Below are positions 36,524-48,919 of a stretch of DNA of 64,000 nt, one piece after another (within the stretch, counting starts at the first letter, position 1; each line of letters opens with the position of its first letter). The notes under the pieces are model-generated. The model made no database searches. It was not told the origin of the DNA and saw only the letters and a list, made by a program, of their open reading frames with translations. The DNA comes from Zerene cesonia. Lineage: Eukaryota > Arthropoda > Insecta > Lepidoptera > Pieridae. A program made the translations under genes and the position numbers. The DNA lies in assembly GCF_012273895.1 (NCBI RefSeq), contig NC_052120.1, forward strand, positions 5,766,001 to 5,830,000, read 5' to 3'.

Positions 36524-37599
36524 CAGAATTGACCGTTAACAGTTCAACAGTTAATCTTTTGTAGTGTACATGCCTAAAAATATTTAACAAAAAATAAAAA
36601 AATGTAGAATAGTATTTCACTTATAGCCGTACAAATAAACTACTTCTTCATTTATTCACTTTATATCTAATTTTCATGTAATTATATTAAATGTAGACCT
36701 TTGTGAGTCTCGTTAATGACCAATATAATACAAACAGTGCTTAGTATCAAATATTGGAGTATGTCTTAATAAATAATTCTCACAGCCAAATAGCTTTTAG
36801 CAAACCAATTAATTCACGTGAAATCATAATAAACACACGCCTGTCGACGGCTCACTACTGAGAGATGCAAGCTATTTGCCTACAGATGGATACATATTTG
36901 AGACGTAGTAAGTGCAACTCCAGGCACGCCTTGACTACATCTGGCTCGTTGATATGCGAAGCTCTGCTTATGCTGAGGTTTACTGCAATGTCGTTGTTTC
37001 TCATAATCCGCTTTACTTGCAAGCGGCGCTAGGATTAATGTTTAAATTGTGGTGTATGCAAGCGATACCATTTTTTTGTACACTTTCACAAAGTTTATTA
37101 ATTAAAAAAGAAAAATATTTGCGAAGTTATAAGTATATTTTATTTTCGGTAATAAAAGGACCATAACTAGTATGTATGATCTTATTGAAAGTTATAGAAT
37201 GCACCCTATAGATAGATTATAATTAATATTTTCAATTCAAAACTGTACTATTTAGAGGGGCGACATTTTTAATTGTTCTTCTATAATATTAAAATTAATT
37301 ACTTACATAACAGTAGCTTATAATAGTTAAATAGAGCGTTAAGGATTAATAAAGACGTCACAACACACATTATTAGTACTTACGTTTTATATGTCTATAA
37401 AGTAGGTACATATAAAAGTAACTTGAATATTACTGTTATAAAATGTGTAACCTACTGGACAGATTATGCCTCACTCAATCAAATGTCACGTTACGCTAAA
37501 TTACATCACACAAGACAAACATAGGATACGTATTGATGTAATCACATCTCTTTGTTGTCTCTGCCATCTGACTGATTCTATAGGAAATAAAAATAAAGT

Positions 37600-37818
37600 G
37601 TGTTATTTGTAGTCTATCGGCGCAACGTAGTGAATCGGAGCTGTATTCGCACAATAATAAATTTCTTCCTCTAGTGAACGCTCCGAACGATAATGATGAT
37701 AGAATCGCTGAACTTTGTCCTGGGTGGTTGCAAGCCACTCTAGTGTTTCGTAATTGAAGGCTTACGTGACGACTGTACGCCACAGCTGGCCGCAACTTTC
37801 GCTGCGACGAGTTTTATA
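37600..37818 (-). promoter_or_regulatory. Possible minus-strand promoter-like patch
   Basis: A TATAAAA box (complement of 37812-37818) heads a moderately GC-rich stretch. The minus frame from 37795 stays open for 99 codons but begins at TTG, and no protein family is recognised. No good initiator lies at the proper distance (an ACAGTCG is about 44 bases downstream). Weak evidence; recorded as the only such pairing seen inside the intron. Confidence 0.2.
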
Positions 37819-40156
37819 CCGTCCCAACTTTATCTCAATCTAAGTTTGGGCTTCGCTACGAATGAAAATAGTTTTTATTGAAACGATTCTAAGAAATCGT
37901 ACAATGCAGAATATCATACAGCTCTTATAATTTTCTATTCTCAAAAAGGTTTATCACTAGAAGTTGGTTAAATCTTGATTATTTAGAATTCTTAACCTTG
38001 TTTACAATGCAGTTGATATTGAATTAATAATCTAAAAAAACAGTATAATATTTTTCTTCATTGTCACTTATTTTATATTTATAATGTACATAATATGTAG
38101 ACAGAAACGAGTGCGTAGGCTACTTATTTTAAGCCCATTGAAAAGAAGTCCACAAGTAAAAAAGGTTTCAGTGTTATGGAAAAATCGTTTAAGCGTGTCC
38201 ACCGAAAACAATTTCTGTTTATCGTTCCATACGACTATTATTATAGTTCTTTCGAACAAAATAAAAGTAATTTACGAACAAAATACTCACTAAAGTTTTT
38301 ATGTAAATAAGAAAGGCGTCTTACTCACAATTTACAATACAATGGCCAAATGTTAGAGATGATTTTTCCCTCTTCGCGTAGTAAGCACGGTTTTGCCCCC
38401 ATAAAAATATATTATTCAATCGGCTATTTTACTGGCTTTCTATACGAAATTTAAAATGAAAGGATATTATGTATACGGGATCAATAGCTGAAATTATCTC
38501 AAAAGGTGAATAGCAATGCAATGTCTCTCGTTATTTAACAACCCTTAACAAATATTGTATTCAACTAAATGTATACAGTACTTTTAGTTGTGGACTTTGG
38601 AGCTGTTGATCAGAATCAAAGAATCCAACTTTCTTTCACGATAAATGTTTTATGATGTTAGCTTAAAACGGAATATTTATTTCAGCAGCACGCACCGTAA
38701 TTAACTAACATCATGAATAACATCATGAATAATTATTTTACGCGTATAAAATTTTGTATAACATTCTTAAATAAGGGTCATGTCATGACATAAGAGTTAA
38801 GCCCCATTTGAGGCCTGGCGAGGGTTAGTCGTGTCTTCATATAACTAGAAATAGATCTTAACTAACGAATATTTTATAGAAATCCTCTATTTTTTCTTAA
38901 ATCAACAGTTTTACTCGGAACATGGTTAATTGGAAAAAGAACATCTAGTCTTAAAACTAATTTAGCCTTATCTATCAGCTATATTAAAGAGGTTCAGAAA
39001 ATTAAGTAGCGACTTGACATTAATTAAACCTATAAAGTTCAATAAGACGCTGTGAATCACGAACGGGATACAGAATCCAATAAGCATCAAATATAGGGGC
39101 CGGAAAATCAATCCCTCAAGAAGCATGGGAAACGTAATCCATTATTTAGACGGTATTGCACTGTTAATCGAATAGATTAGATCTGTGGGCTTGTTAATAT
39201 GCGATTTATTCGGGTTTAAAATTAACGAACATAGACGGTACCTTAGAACGTTCCTTATGTTTTTGTAAATGAAGAGGAAATGTTATTTCTCTTTGTTGGA
39301 ATGATTAAGAAGCTTCATAGCTTCGGTGTACTTTTGCTAACACTTTTCCACTTTGAAAAGTTACTATTAATAACATTTCTGAGAGACGTTGGTTTTATTT
39401 TTATTTTATTTTATACCGAACGTGGGAGAAGCCGGGCAAGTACATGACATTAAATGAAAATGCATGATTCAATCATCTAAAATATTTAAATCGATTGCTA
39501 CATCCATGCTAAGTGTGCATTATACTATTGTTTTTAATACAATAAAATCAATAAGCATGTAATCGTAGTGCGTACCTTATAATTATAAAAATATAAAAAC
39601 GTTTCCATAATAAGCATTCGTTATGGCGACAGGAAAGGTATTTCATAAAGTCACTTTCATGATTCATATTGGTTAGTGTATTTATGGGAACGTTTTTAAT
39701 CAACGTTAATGAAAAAATACACCTACGTGACAGGAGCTCGTTTATTGCAATATTCCCACGAGGCATTTCACGGGGACTGTCACGAATGGCATCAAACTCG
39801 AAAATATTTCTATCGTCTTTATGCCTTATTGCATTAACATAAACCCGTGAAGCTCGAGTTTTCAAACGGTTGTTAGTGTCATCGCGTTCTTTGATGGAAG
39901 TTTGGTGACTTGATTACTTTGGAATATGAACAATCACGCAATCCGCGTCGATTTTATATTTCATACCTCACCTAGGAGTTCTAAATTTTTCATTTAAGAG
40001 CTAAATTTAATGTAACATTATGAGTGCTGTACTCATTAATCATACGGGAAAAAGGTCTGCGATATATATACTGATTTGCGTTATACAATTTAATTGATTG
40101 AGATAATCCTGTCTTTGTATTTTAACTTTCTTAACTTTCATTTGTTTCTTTCACAG

Positions 40157-40961
40157 GCGGGCCATTCTCTCCAACCCGGATGTCATCGGGCACACTCCGA
40201 TAAAGTCTTTGTTCGAAAACGACTTTTGGGGAACGCCGCTCACCGATCCGGGATCCCATGGCTCTTATAGGCCATTATGTGTAGCAACATATCGCCTTAA
40301 CTACGCCTTTAGTGGCTTTAAACCATGGAGCTATCATTTTCTCAACATCTTTTTTCATTCCACGGCAACGGCACTCGTAGTAATAACGGCAAAACGCTTG
40401 TTACCATCGTACTGTATGAGAGTGGGAACAGTTGTGGCTGGATTAACTTTTGCAGCACATCCCATACACACAGAGGCCGTAGCGGGAGTCGTAGGACGAG
40501 CTGATTTAGCCGCGTGTAACTTTTTTCTACTGAGTTTCCTTCTATACACAGAACATTTGAGAATCAGAAATGAGAGTCATCGGCGAAACTGTCGCCACAA
40601 CTACAAGCAAATTGTACGACATTTGGAAACCGTAGATCAAAATTTTCGTTTAAGTTGTCATGGACTGGTACAACACATATTGATGAATGTGAGAAAATTG
40701 CTGAAAGCGAGCAAATCCGGACCATTGAAAGTGTTGAATGTTTGTGAAGTTCACGTCGAATCAGTGCAGCTTAATAAGTGTCATTGCAACGGTTGTGCCA
40801 GTGAAGATACTAGTGAATTGTTGCAATGGTGTACTTTAGTGGGGACACTTTTATTCGCGACAGCTGCGACGTTGTGCAAGGAGCCAGCCGTAATGGTTGT
40901 GCCTCTATGTATTATATATGACTTTTTAAAAGACATTCGACAGGAAGAGCCGTATTTGAAG
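40157..40961 (+). CDS. TMTC: TMTC-family protein O-mannosyltransferase, coding exon 2
   Basis: This exon encodes residues 30 (split codon) to 298 and ends at AAG/GTAAGA in phase 0. Family signatures in order: NDFWGTPLTDPGSHGSYRPL near residues 50-70, PWSYHFLN with a following helix (about 86-107), another helix into FAAHPIHTEA (128-137), VAGVVGRAD (138-146), a helix ending LLYTEH (to about 164), then LLFATAATLCKEPAVMVVPL (261-280). These match the TMTC1/TMTC2 branch closely; one-to-one orthology is not claimed. Between residues about 166 and 252 lies a hydrophilic His/Cys-bearing loop with CHCNGC at 238-243, clearly longer than the short loop I recall in human TMTC2. DUF1736 and TPR repeats lie beyond this exon. 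The frame is far longer than chance would give. Confidence 0.93.
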
Positions 40962-42642
40962 GTAAGATATAAAATCCGCCTTTTCTTATTATATTAGCGT
41001 ACGTTTTAGATCGTATGTTATATATCACCAAAAGTAAGATGTGATAAGGCCGTGTGAAATCGTATAACGCACTTTGGAGTTGAAGGGGTTGGTTACGGGG
41101 TTTAAAGGCCTGAAATATAAATAACCAATTCTCTATTTTCCGAAATGACGTCTCAAAGTGTGTATGTGTTTAAAAATAAATGATATATTACGTGTTTAAT
41201 CACTAGTCAAGTTTTTGACTAAAGTAATGAAACAGTAACTACCAACGCAATCCTTCTAATCCAATTTGTATCTCTGAACGTCTTGATTGTTTTGAAGTCG
41301 TGGTCAGAAAGTTTGATTAGATGACTGCTTGCAAAGTTTTCTCATCCGACCGACCGTAAAATAATCTGTAACACACGAAAACCCAGATACGAGTTCAATA
41401 TAGAGGATAATTCGTAGTATATAGCATTTGAGAAGTTGAATCAGTGATACGATTCTGCGCATAATATGTATATGAATGCAGGTTTTGTAGATATATATTT
41501 TAAAGGCAAGTAAGAATTAGATAACGATAGAATATCTATATAATACATGTAAATGAAAAAATGCGCACAATAATGAAAAAAAGGAGCTCATTCATTGCGC
41601 ACTAAGGTACTTCAAATATCAATGCCATGATTTATTTAATTGTAGATAATCATTCAAATTAAAAAGTTAAGTCGCAATTAAAACACTTAAAATCATTAGG
41701 TATTTGCGTTAAATCAAACACAAGTAATTACAAAAAAAGTTATATAGGGATTTCCTATCATCACAATGCACAAGACAACAGTAAATTTTGAAATTAAGTG
41801 TATTAATTAATCAGTAGTAGTTTTACGTCCCCGGATTCGCCTACGTAGTTGTAGAATCCCGTAGGACCGCGTACGACATGTAACACCGCGGTAAAAAGTA
41901 TGGAATTCTTTAAAAAAAAACCTACCTATCCGAGGACACAAAATTTTCACATTTATAATAATAACTAAGGTAAATAATTAACATTCCCTATACACAAACA
42001 TGTATTCAAGAGAAATGATGGTAGATTATAGGTATGTATTCGTTAGCCCTACTTCATGCAGCTGGCTAATTAAATCTAATTTCTGGACGCGGGTAATGAT
42101 AACGGAGATATTTCGGGCGAGTGTGGCCGACGTGAAGCCGACGGGCTTAGTGAGAAATTCGAGCCACATGTAAAAAATTAATTAACTCAGAAGTTAGATG
42201 ATGGAGGACTGTTTTGCCATTGAGTTTAATTTGACTCCAGTTTTTATTAGATTTGTGTAATGGACATTGGTCAATCCTGATGATTACGATCATATGGTAA
42301 ATTATAAAAATGATGTGATGACAACAAATTTCATATCGACAGAAGATTGTCTTGTGTAAATAAAATTTATGTCTTGGAAAATTCATAATCGTGAAAGATG
42401 GAACCAAAATTTAATTTGCTTTTTATTGTCCTTATTGTTTGAACGTTTTGTGTTAATTGTGAAAGGAAACTTAGCAGTCAATTGAATTTTTTGATTTCCA
42501 TTATTTTGTGGGCTTATTGTTCCTTAATTAACAATTCAGTAGATTTGAAGGATTTCCATCTTACTTTGATGATATTTTTTCTTTTTGTGGTAAGGTTTTA
42601 TTTTGTACATAATATTATATTGCTTATTGTATAGGTTAGGTT

Positions 42643-42660
42643 AGGTTAGGTTTTTGGGTT
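42643..42660 (+). repeat. Short TTAGG array (insect telomere unit)
   Basis: AGG followed by three TTAGG units. TTAGG is the telomere repeat of most insects, including Lepidoptera, but 18 bases may be chance. Confidence 0.5.
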
Positions 42661-43844
42661 GCATCTATGGCAATAACAATAATATTATTGAATATTTTAT
42701 TGCATAGTAGAAATAAATGCTAATGCTAATTAGACAAAATAAAAAAATATGAAATTACGAAAACACATTTAAATCAGAATAATTTTAATGAAATGTCAAA
42801 TAGAAATCAATATGCAAAATTTATGTAACTATTAGTTTAGTAAACTTTCATTATATTAAATACGTTGCAATAATGGAGCCAGTTTGTTTTCGTTATTTGA
42901 TATAACCTCGGAAACTGTTAGGGGTTATATATCTGGTGAGGTACTATTAGAGCAAGTATGGAGAGTTATGTTTGATTTTGGTAAACAAACGCTTCAGGCA
43001 TATGGTTAGAATTACAAAGGACTTCAAATAATTCAGCATAAATTTTGTTATACAAAGGCGAGCACTCAATAGATCACGTACCTACGCTTATCTACTTATA
43101 ATTTATAAGAGTTACATAAATTCAATGAGCTCCAATTTCATTGTGTGGCAGAACTGTGGGCGTACCTAATCACTTTTAAATAGTGATTCTGTATTGATGT
43201 TTCACAGGATTAATTCATAGTGTCGCATTGCAGAGTGTGTATCGATTACGATTTACATTAGAATAATTTAGATTTGTGTGATAGTCCTGAATTTTATTTG
43301 TTTGAAAAAAAATAATGAAGTAAAATTTAAAATGCAGCAAGATGATCACACCAAAGAATTAAAGCATTGATCAACTAACGAAAGGTGTATAATAAATATG
43401 ACGGTTGAATATATACACATATATGAAGTAAGAACAATAAATTTCAATTGAATTCCAATTTACGCCCTACAATTAAATGATATACGGGTGGCGCGATTGT
43501 TTTTCGATACCGAAGCCATTGCATTCTCGAATTAAGTGAGCGGAAGATTGCCATTAAATGAAGCATTACGTTGCGCAAGCAATAAATAAATGAAAGAGCA
43601 CACTTTTATGGCATACCTATTAACCTTACGTTTTCATATTGGAAAACATGTTTTAACCAGTATATTTTATTGCGTATTTATGTTCCTACCTTTACCCTAA
43701 ATCCTAAAACCTTATATCACAGAGATTATATGACCCGAACAACAATGCTCATCTCAACAAATATCGTTTTATTTTACTGACATATATAATATCGGCTGTA
43801 CCTAACGAAAACTAACGAAATGCGCAAAGCATTATCCTCCCGAT

Positions 43845-43900
43845 TGTATAATAAAAAATCAATAAAAGAAAGGAAACCTTCATCGCTTTTTTATTATACA
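43845..43900. repeat. Inverted repeat, 14-bp arms
   Basis: TGTATAATAAAAAA (43845-43858) is the exact complement of TTTTTTATTATACA (43887-43900), with a 28-base loop. Confidence 0.75.
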
Positions 43901-46900
43901 GCCCGGATTGGAGGTAGATTCAGATCGGGAGCGCAAGGCTCCACTCTGAATACATATCAATGAATATATTACTATGGCATTTGTTTATTAATAATGTTTG
44001 ACCTGACTTCCGATACGATACACACTGCTAGTCACATTTTATTACCAATGCCTCCGCAAGTTTATGCGATCTCATGCAATAAAGTGATAAAACAGTTAGC
44101 TCGCAGAACGTTACAGAACTCTCTCAGATATATTGGAGAGAACACAATAAAACAGCCATTAAAAGCACAAACTTGCCGAACGCTTTGTTTTCTCTTTTTC
44201 ATATCAGTTCAGACAGGATATAAATTATTTTACGTTTTATTTTATTTTAACTTAATATTGTTGCGGTTCAGTGTAAATATAAAACGGTAAAGCGTGCTGA
44301 TGTTGAAGATGAAAAGAAGTTTTAATAAATCCTGGCTACGTATGTAATATGAGAAACATTCACACTTCATTAACGATAACTTTTTTATATAAAAGCTCTT
44401 TAACGTTAATCAAAAATGTTCTCCGATACGGCGTACTAATTTGCATGATATCGTTCTTTCACCAACATAATTGTAAGCGGAGCCAAATGAATATCGATTT
44501 AGGGCCGTTTTGCTCACAGCTCATTTACCCTGCATAAAATTAGTAGCTGGACCTTTTCGCGGATGGCGGGCGATATTTCTCCTATCTTGAATACTAAAGC
44601 AATTTTCTGTAGCTCTCAACATTAAATTAACATTTGGGCTTTTTCTGCTCTCACTTGGCCTCGGTACTTTACGGTCCCTAGTATATTTCAGCGGTCGCGT
44701 AATTTGTGGCTCGTAAATGTTCTGAAATTGGTCATCCCTTTGGTTGAGGTGAATTTATGACCTTCTCGGTCGGCCTGTCGAAAGGGGAATTAATAAGGCC
44801 CCCTTAATGGTGAAACGTACCCTTACCATCAATTTGAATGTCCCAAGATTACTGTGGACCAGTGAAACGAGCGTCTGGCCGTGAAATATATCACTGAAGC
44901 TATTTTTCATGTTATCCTATCGAGTAAATTGAATTCTTCTTTTGAGAGATATTCATCTTTAATAAGGAAAACATTTTCAAGTGAATCAATTCAAACGCGC
45001 TTTCAAGTACACCTTTTAATACGGAATTGATAATGTTTGACTACCAATACTTCTTTAAAGAGCTTATTAATGAAATAAGAAATAATATTACGTATTTACA
45101 GGCATTTGTATCATGAAAAAGCAAAAATAATTGATATTTATTGGTACTTTTTGTATAAAAATTTTAACCTCATTTTCAATATAATATATATAGCGTTATA
45201 CTCATTAGCACTTGTCATCAGCATCATTATTATCTACACTTCGCAATCATATCGCGAAAAAATCTATATATTTAAAACATTTATGTATTATCTATACATG
45301 GAATCTCCTTTTCTAGTCAGTAATTAATGACATAATGACTTATTGCAAACTAAAAAAAAATGGCATTGTACAAACTACCAACTACAAACAACAGAAACAA
45401 AGTCATTTTAGTAGTTATCAAAATACACAAGCAAATAAAAATATGGCCCTAATTCCATGTCTTGAAAGAATAATAATATTTTCTATTTCGTTAGGCTGGA
45501 TATTGTATAGTTACGTGCGCTCGGATGCTTGCCAGCTGCGACGCGCAAACTCTGCTAGGCGACCGTAGACTTAAGTGGTGCTGGAATAGTTAAGGATTTG
45601 CGTCCTTTAAGCAATTCTGTTGTAATTGGGAACTTCCACAGATTTAGAATACGCTTGCTCATTAACGAGTATGAAATAAGAAGGATTTAGTCGGTGTTAA
45701 CTATGTTAGTATGTATAGGTGTAAAATTTAAAATTACTTGCATGAGGTTCGATAGGTATACCGCGTGAACAATAGCTAATTGTTTTTTAGGGGCCCAATT
45801 TTCAGAAATCATTCAATTGAATCTGTTAAAAAAAATTAATCAAGAGCGGTGAATATTAATGTTTTCTACTACGTTGATACTTTAAAACAATTGAATAATA
45901 AATAAAGTTGATTTTCATCTGCTATATATTTTTAGTTTTTTATCAACAGAATGCTATAGAAGGACGCGGATACGAACCGATTCACGATATCAATTTGTTT
46001 AAACGTCTCTACTAATACTAGTAGATAAATGTAATATGTAAAAAATATGTATATATTTTTTTAACTTCATTTATCAATTGCACTACATATCTCATAAGTA
46101 ATTAAAAATTTATTTTTAAGTTTGCATGATATTTTTATATACATTGTTTCATTAATTACCTAACCTCACCTCATTAGGACAGGTAGTGCCTATATAATAC
46201 ATATTTTCTTTAATTAAAACACCAATAAAAGAAACGCAATAACTTACAACCTATGTAGGTATGTCTCTTCCATTTGATCGTTATCTTATGGTCCCCAGTC
46301 CTAAATCAAAGAGCTGTGAAGTCTCCCCATGCTTCCATATTTTCACACCCCAACAACGTCGTATAATAGCTATTGACCAAATTTATAGACTTTCATCTCC
46401 CATTTTCTTCTTTATGTGCCGTTTGAATTAGCTAAATATTAGGGAAGAGAAGCTGTGTGATATATCGGTTAAAGCTTTACGAATAACTTTCATATGCAAA
46501 GTAAATGTCAAAATGTAAATCGAAGTATGCGGTGTTACCTATACAAATATGTGGGCTTTGTCACTATGCTTTGCCATTGAAATGATAATTCTTAATTAAG
46601 TTAATAAGAAATGGGCACTCCTAAGAATGCCCCCTAAGATGAAACTAAGAGGCACAAGACACTTTAATACTTTGAAAAGTCATTCGCACACGTATGTTCC
46701 CATTCAAAAGGCTGGGAGAAGCTAGCGTGAGCAATCACAAAAGAACGGAAACGAGCAGCGCAGAAACACAGCCGTTAATAAACGTCCTTCCTCGATGTCG
46801 TACGCCATCGACTTTTCAAAGAGAGACATTTTTGTTTCATTTAAAAATCAAGTTTCATTTCACAGTTCTACCAGGTTGCATCTCTTTGACATGTATTCAG

Positions 46901-47189
46901 GTAAATCGTGAATCGTGTAAAGAACGTGCCACATTCACGGTATGTACACATCTTTTGTGCTCAAGACTGAATAAACTGTGTAATAATGTGTGTAACTGTG
47001 AATAAACTTCTGTTTAAATTTACTCGTAGCAAATGTAAAATGTTCTACGTTATTCCGTTAAAAAGTCTTTAATTCCTAAATGTATAATACTCGCGTAAAA
47101 TCAATCACAAGAAAATACTACTGTAATTATGTAGCGAAAAATGACATGCAAAATATTTATCGTCATGTGGTAACTACCTAATCGCACCT

Positions 47190-47341
47190 GGCTTCACCCA
47201 CGTAGTCAATGGTATAGGAAACCTCGGGTTTTACCTCATAGTTCCCGTTACCGTCTGATTAACGAGATAAAAGCTATTTCCTATATCCTTTTTCGGGTTT
47301 CAAACTTACTTTATTTTTTTTGTATAAAATTTTATATTCAA
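47190..47341 (-). mobile_element. Transposon remnant abutting a Helitron-like element
   Basis: On the minus strand it contains AAAGGATATAGGAAATAGC, GGTAACGGGAACTATGAGG, and GTGGGTGAAGCCAGGTGCG at its end. This is the same block order as the element ending at 12814. It directly adjoins the element at 47342. Confidence 0.5.
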
Positions 47342-47550
47342 CTTGCTGCGCCCCGCGGTTTCACCCGCGTAAGTCCGTATCCCGTACGAATACCGGGATA
47401 AAAAGTTGCCTATATGTTATTCCAGTTGTCCAGCTGCCTACGTACCAAAGTTCATTGCAATCGGTTCAGTAGTTTTTGCGTGAAAGAGCAACAAACACAC
47501 ACACATCCTTAAAAACATTCGCATTTATAATATAAGTAGGACTAGTAGGA
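47342..47550 (-). mobile_element. Helitron-like element, 209 bp, inverted
   Basis: On the minus strand it begins TCCTACTAGTCCTACTTATA after an A. It contains GGATGTGTGTGTGTTTGTTG and ATCCCGGTATTCGTACGGG and ends GAAACCGCGGGGCGCAG, then CAAG where intact relatives have CTAG, then T. It is the partner copy of 34884-35080 and better preserved. Non-coding. Confidence 0.72.
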
Positions 47551-48109
47551 TGACTATAATGAATGTTATGGTATTGAAAATAAAATAGCACCAATAGTAT
47601 GGCAAACAATGGGAGCATTGTTCGATAAAACTTTTGGAAGCTAGAAGTGAAAGAGTGTACCGTGAATTCAAAAGTAAGGCGACAGGTGAACTTCGTTCGC
47701 GTTCCAGTTGTAAGTTGTCAATACAACAGGCGGACTTGAAATTTATGGCACTTTGAAGTCTTTAATATTCCTGAAATAGCTACGTATGTTTACTTCTGTA
47801 AAATTTATGCTGATAATGTTAATTTTTTTTACTATTTATGTTGAAAATCTAAGTAAAGGAAATAGTACAGGATATCAGTTATGGTTAATCTACTTATCGG
47901 TAACTTGTTTCTAAATATATACTTATAACTCAAAGGTGATTGACTGGCATTGTGATCTATAAACGCACAGCCCAAACCACTAGTAGGATTGAGCTATAAC
48001 TTGACATGCAGATAGATGTTATGCCGTAGGTAACCGCTACGAAAGGATCTTGATAATTTCTGCCCCCAAGAAGTTAAAATAGCGGATGAAAGTTATAAAA
48101 ATTTAATTT
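47551..48109. other. Non-coding intronic stretch
   Basis: No recognised gene or repeat. Confidence 0.5.
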
Positions 48110-48218
48110 TTAGTTCTTATAGAACAGAAAAAATTGATCACGAGGCGGGATTCGAACCCGCGTTAATTTCCCATAAAAATTTATTAAGACCGCGCAGCCA
48201 AAGAGGCGGGCAACAGCT
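48110..48218 (-). mobile_element. tRNA-derived SINE fused to a Helitron-like end
   Basis: The minus strand shows A box TGGCTGCGCGG (complement of 48190-48200) and B box GGTTCGAATCC (complement of 48148-48158) inside a perfect 5-bp T-stem (GCGGG/CCCGC). There is no matching acceptor stem, so it is not a functional tRNA. Directly outside the 5' end the + strand reads GGCGGGCAACAG then CTAG and T, a Helitron-like terminus. Confidence 0.65.
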
Positions 48219-48919
48219 AGTAATTAATAATAAATAAAATTGCTTTCCGCTCGCTACCGGGTTGCAATGATTTTTATTAATTATAAGATCAGAAAGTTAC
48301 TATGTAAAGCACATTAAATTTGTGGTATACAGACCACAACTTTGAAGGGAGGATAGAAGAAAAAGTATTAAAATGGTTCATGGGAAGACTGAATTCAATA
48401 ATATTTGAAGGACAGTTCGTTATATTATGTTCACTTGCATGAAATTTAATCATTATTTCTTATGCTTCATATTGCATATTACTATAATATTTTTTTTATT
48501 GTACTGGTTATAGAAAACGTTCATAATTACGGCATAAAATCTATCCAACATGCTCATTGATAAATAAGTCAATCGCAATCTTGAAAATCAACTTCGCTAC
48601 AAAGCATTTTCATAAATGTGCAAAAATAAAGAAACTTATTATTAGAAGGCATTTACTTTCACATTTATAGAGTATTAATAATTCCAGTTTTCATACGTAA
48701 GAAATAAAGTAAATGCGGCGGCGGGCGAGTGTTTATATTAAGCCTGTTATGAAACCATCGAACTGAGCGTAGTACGCTTTATTAAGCCCTTCAGCACCAA
48801 GAGCTTTCTTTACACAAACCTTTTAATGCGTTCGCTCGGTAATACCTTCTTAATTAAATTTTCAGGCATTAATATGAGTTGGTTTTCATATTTTATATAA
48901 GTATGTAAATGTGACGGTT

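Larger units (their letters stand above)
34474..40156 (+). other. TMTC intron between coding exons 1 and 2
   Basis: 5683 bases from GTATTG to TTTCTTTCACAG, a good pyrimidine-rich acceptor. It hosts a Helitron-like element (34884-35080), a tRNA-derived SINE (35626-35829), another Helitron-like remnant (36006-36195) and a deleted retroposon (36343-36523). A TATA-bearing patch on the minus strand lies at 37600-37818. No further exon was recognised. Confidence 0.8.
40962..47189 (+). other. Presumed TMTC intron, first part
   Basis: Begins with a consensus donor (GTAAGA). No later TMTC exon (DUF1736 or TPR type) was recognised up to the window end, so this intron may exceed 23 kb. Content is AT-rich, with a possible GC-rich transposon tail at about 41815-41905, three TTAGG units at 42645-42660, an inverted repeat at 43845-43900 and a long non-repetitive stretch near 44530-44880. 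The 103-codon frame at 46694-47005 has no recognised domain. Confidence 0.5.

Noticed and set aside
39548..39865. 105-codon minus-strand ORF in the TMTC intron
   Set aside because: No recognised motif, and the length is within chance expectation. No splice or promoter signal supports it.
40355..40549. 64-codon minus-strand ORF
   Set aside because: It is the antisense shadow of TMTC coding exon 2.
46694..47005. 103-codon + strand ORF
   Set aside because: No domain, no signal peptide and no clear splice context. Several frames of this length are expected by chance.
48133..48203. Possible functional tRNA gene (perfect T-stem and B box)
   Set aside because: No acceptor-stem pairing and no anticodon arm could be built; it is a tRNA-derived SINE.
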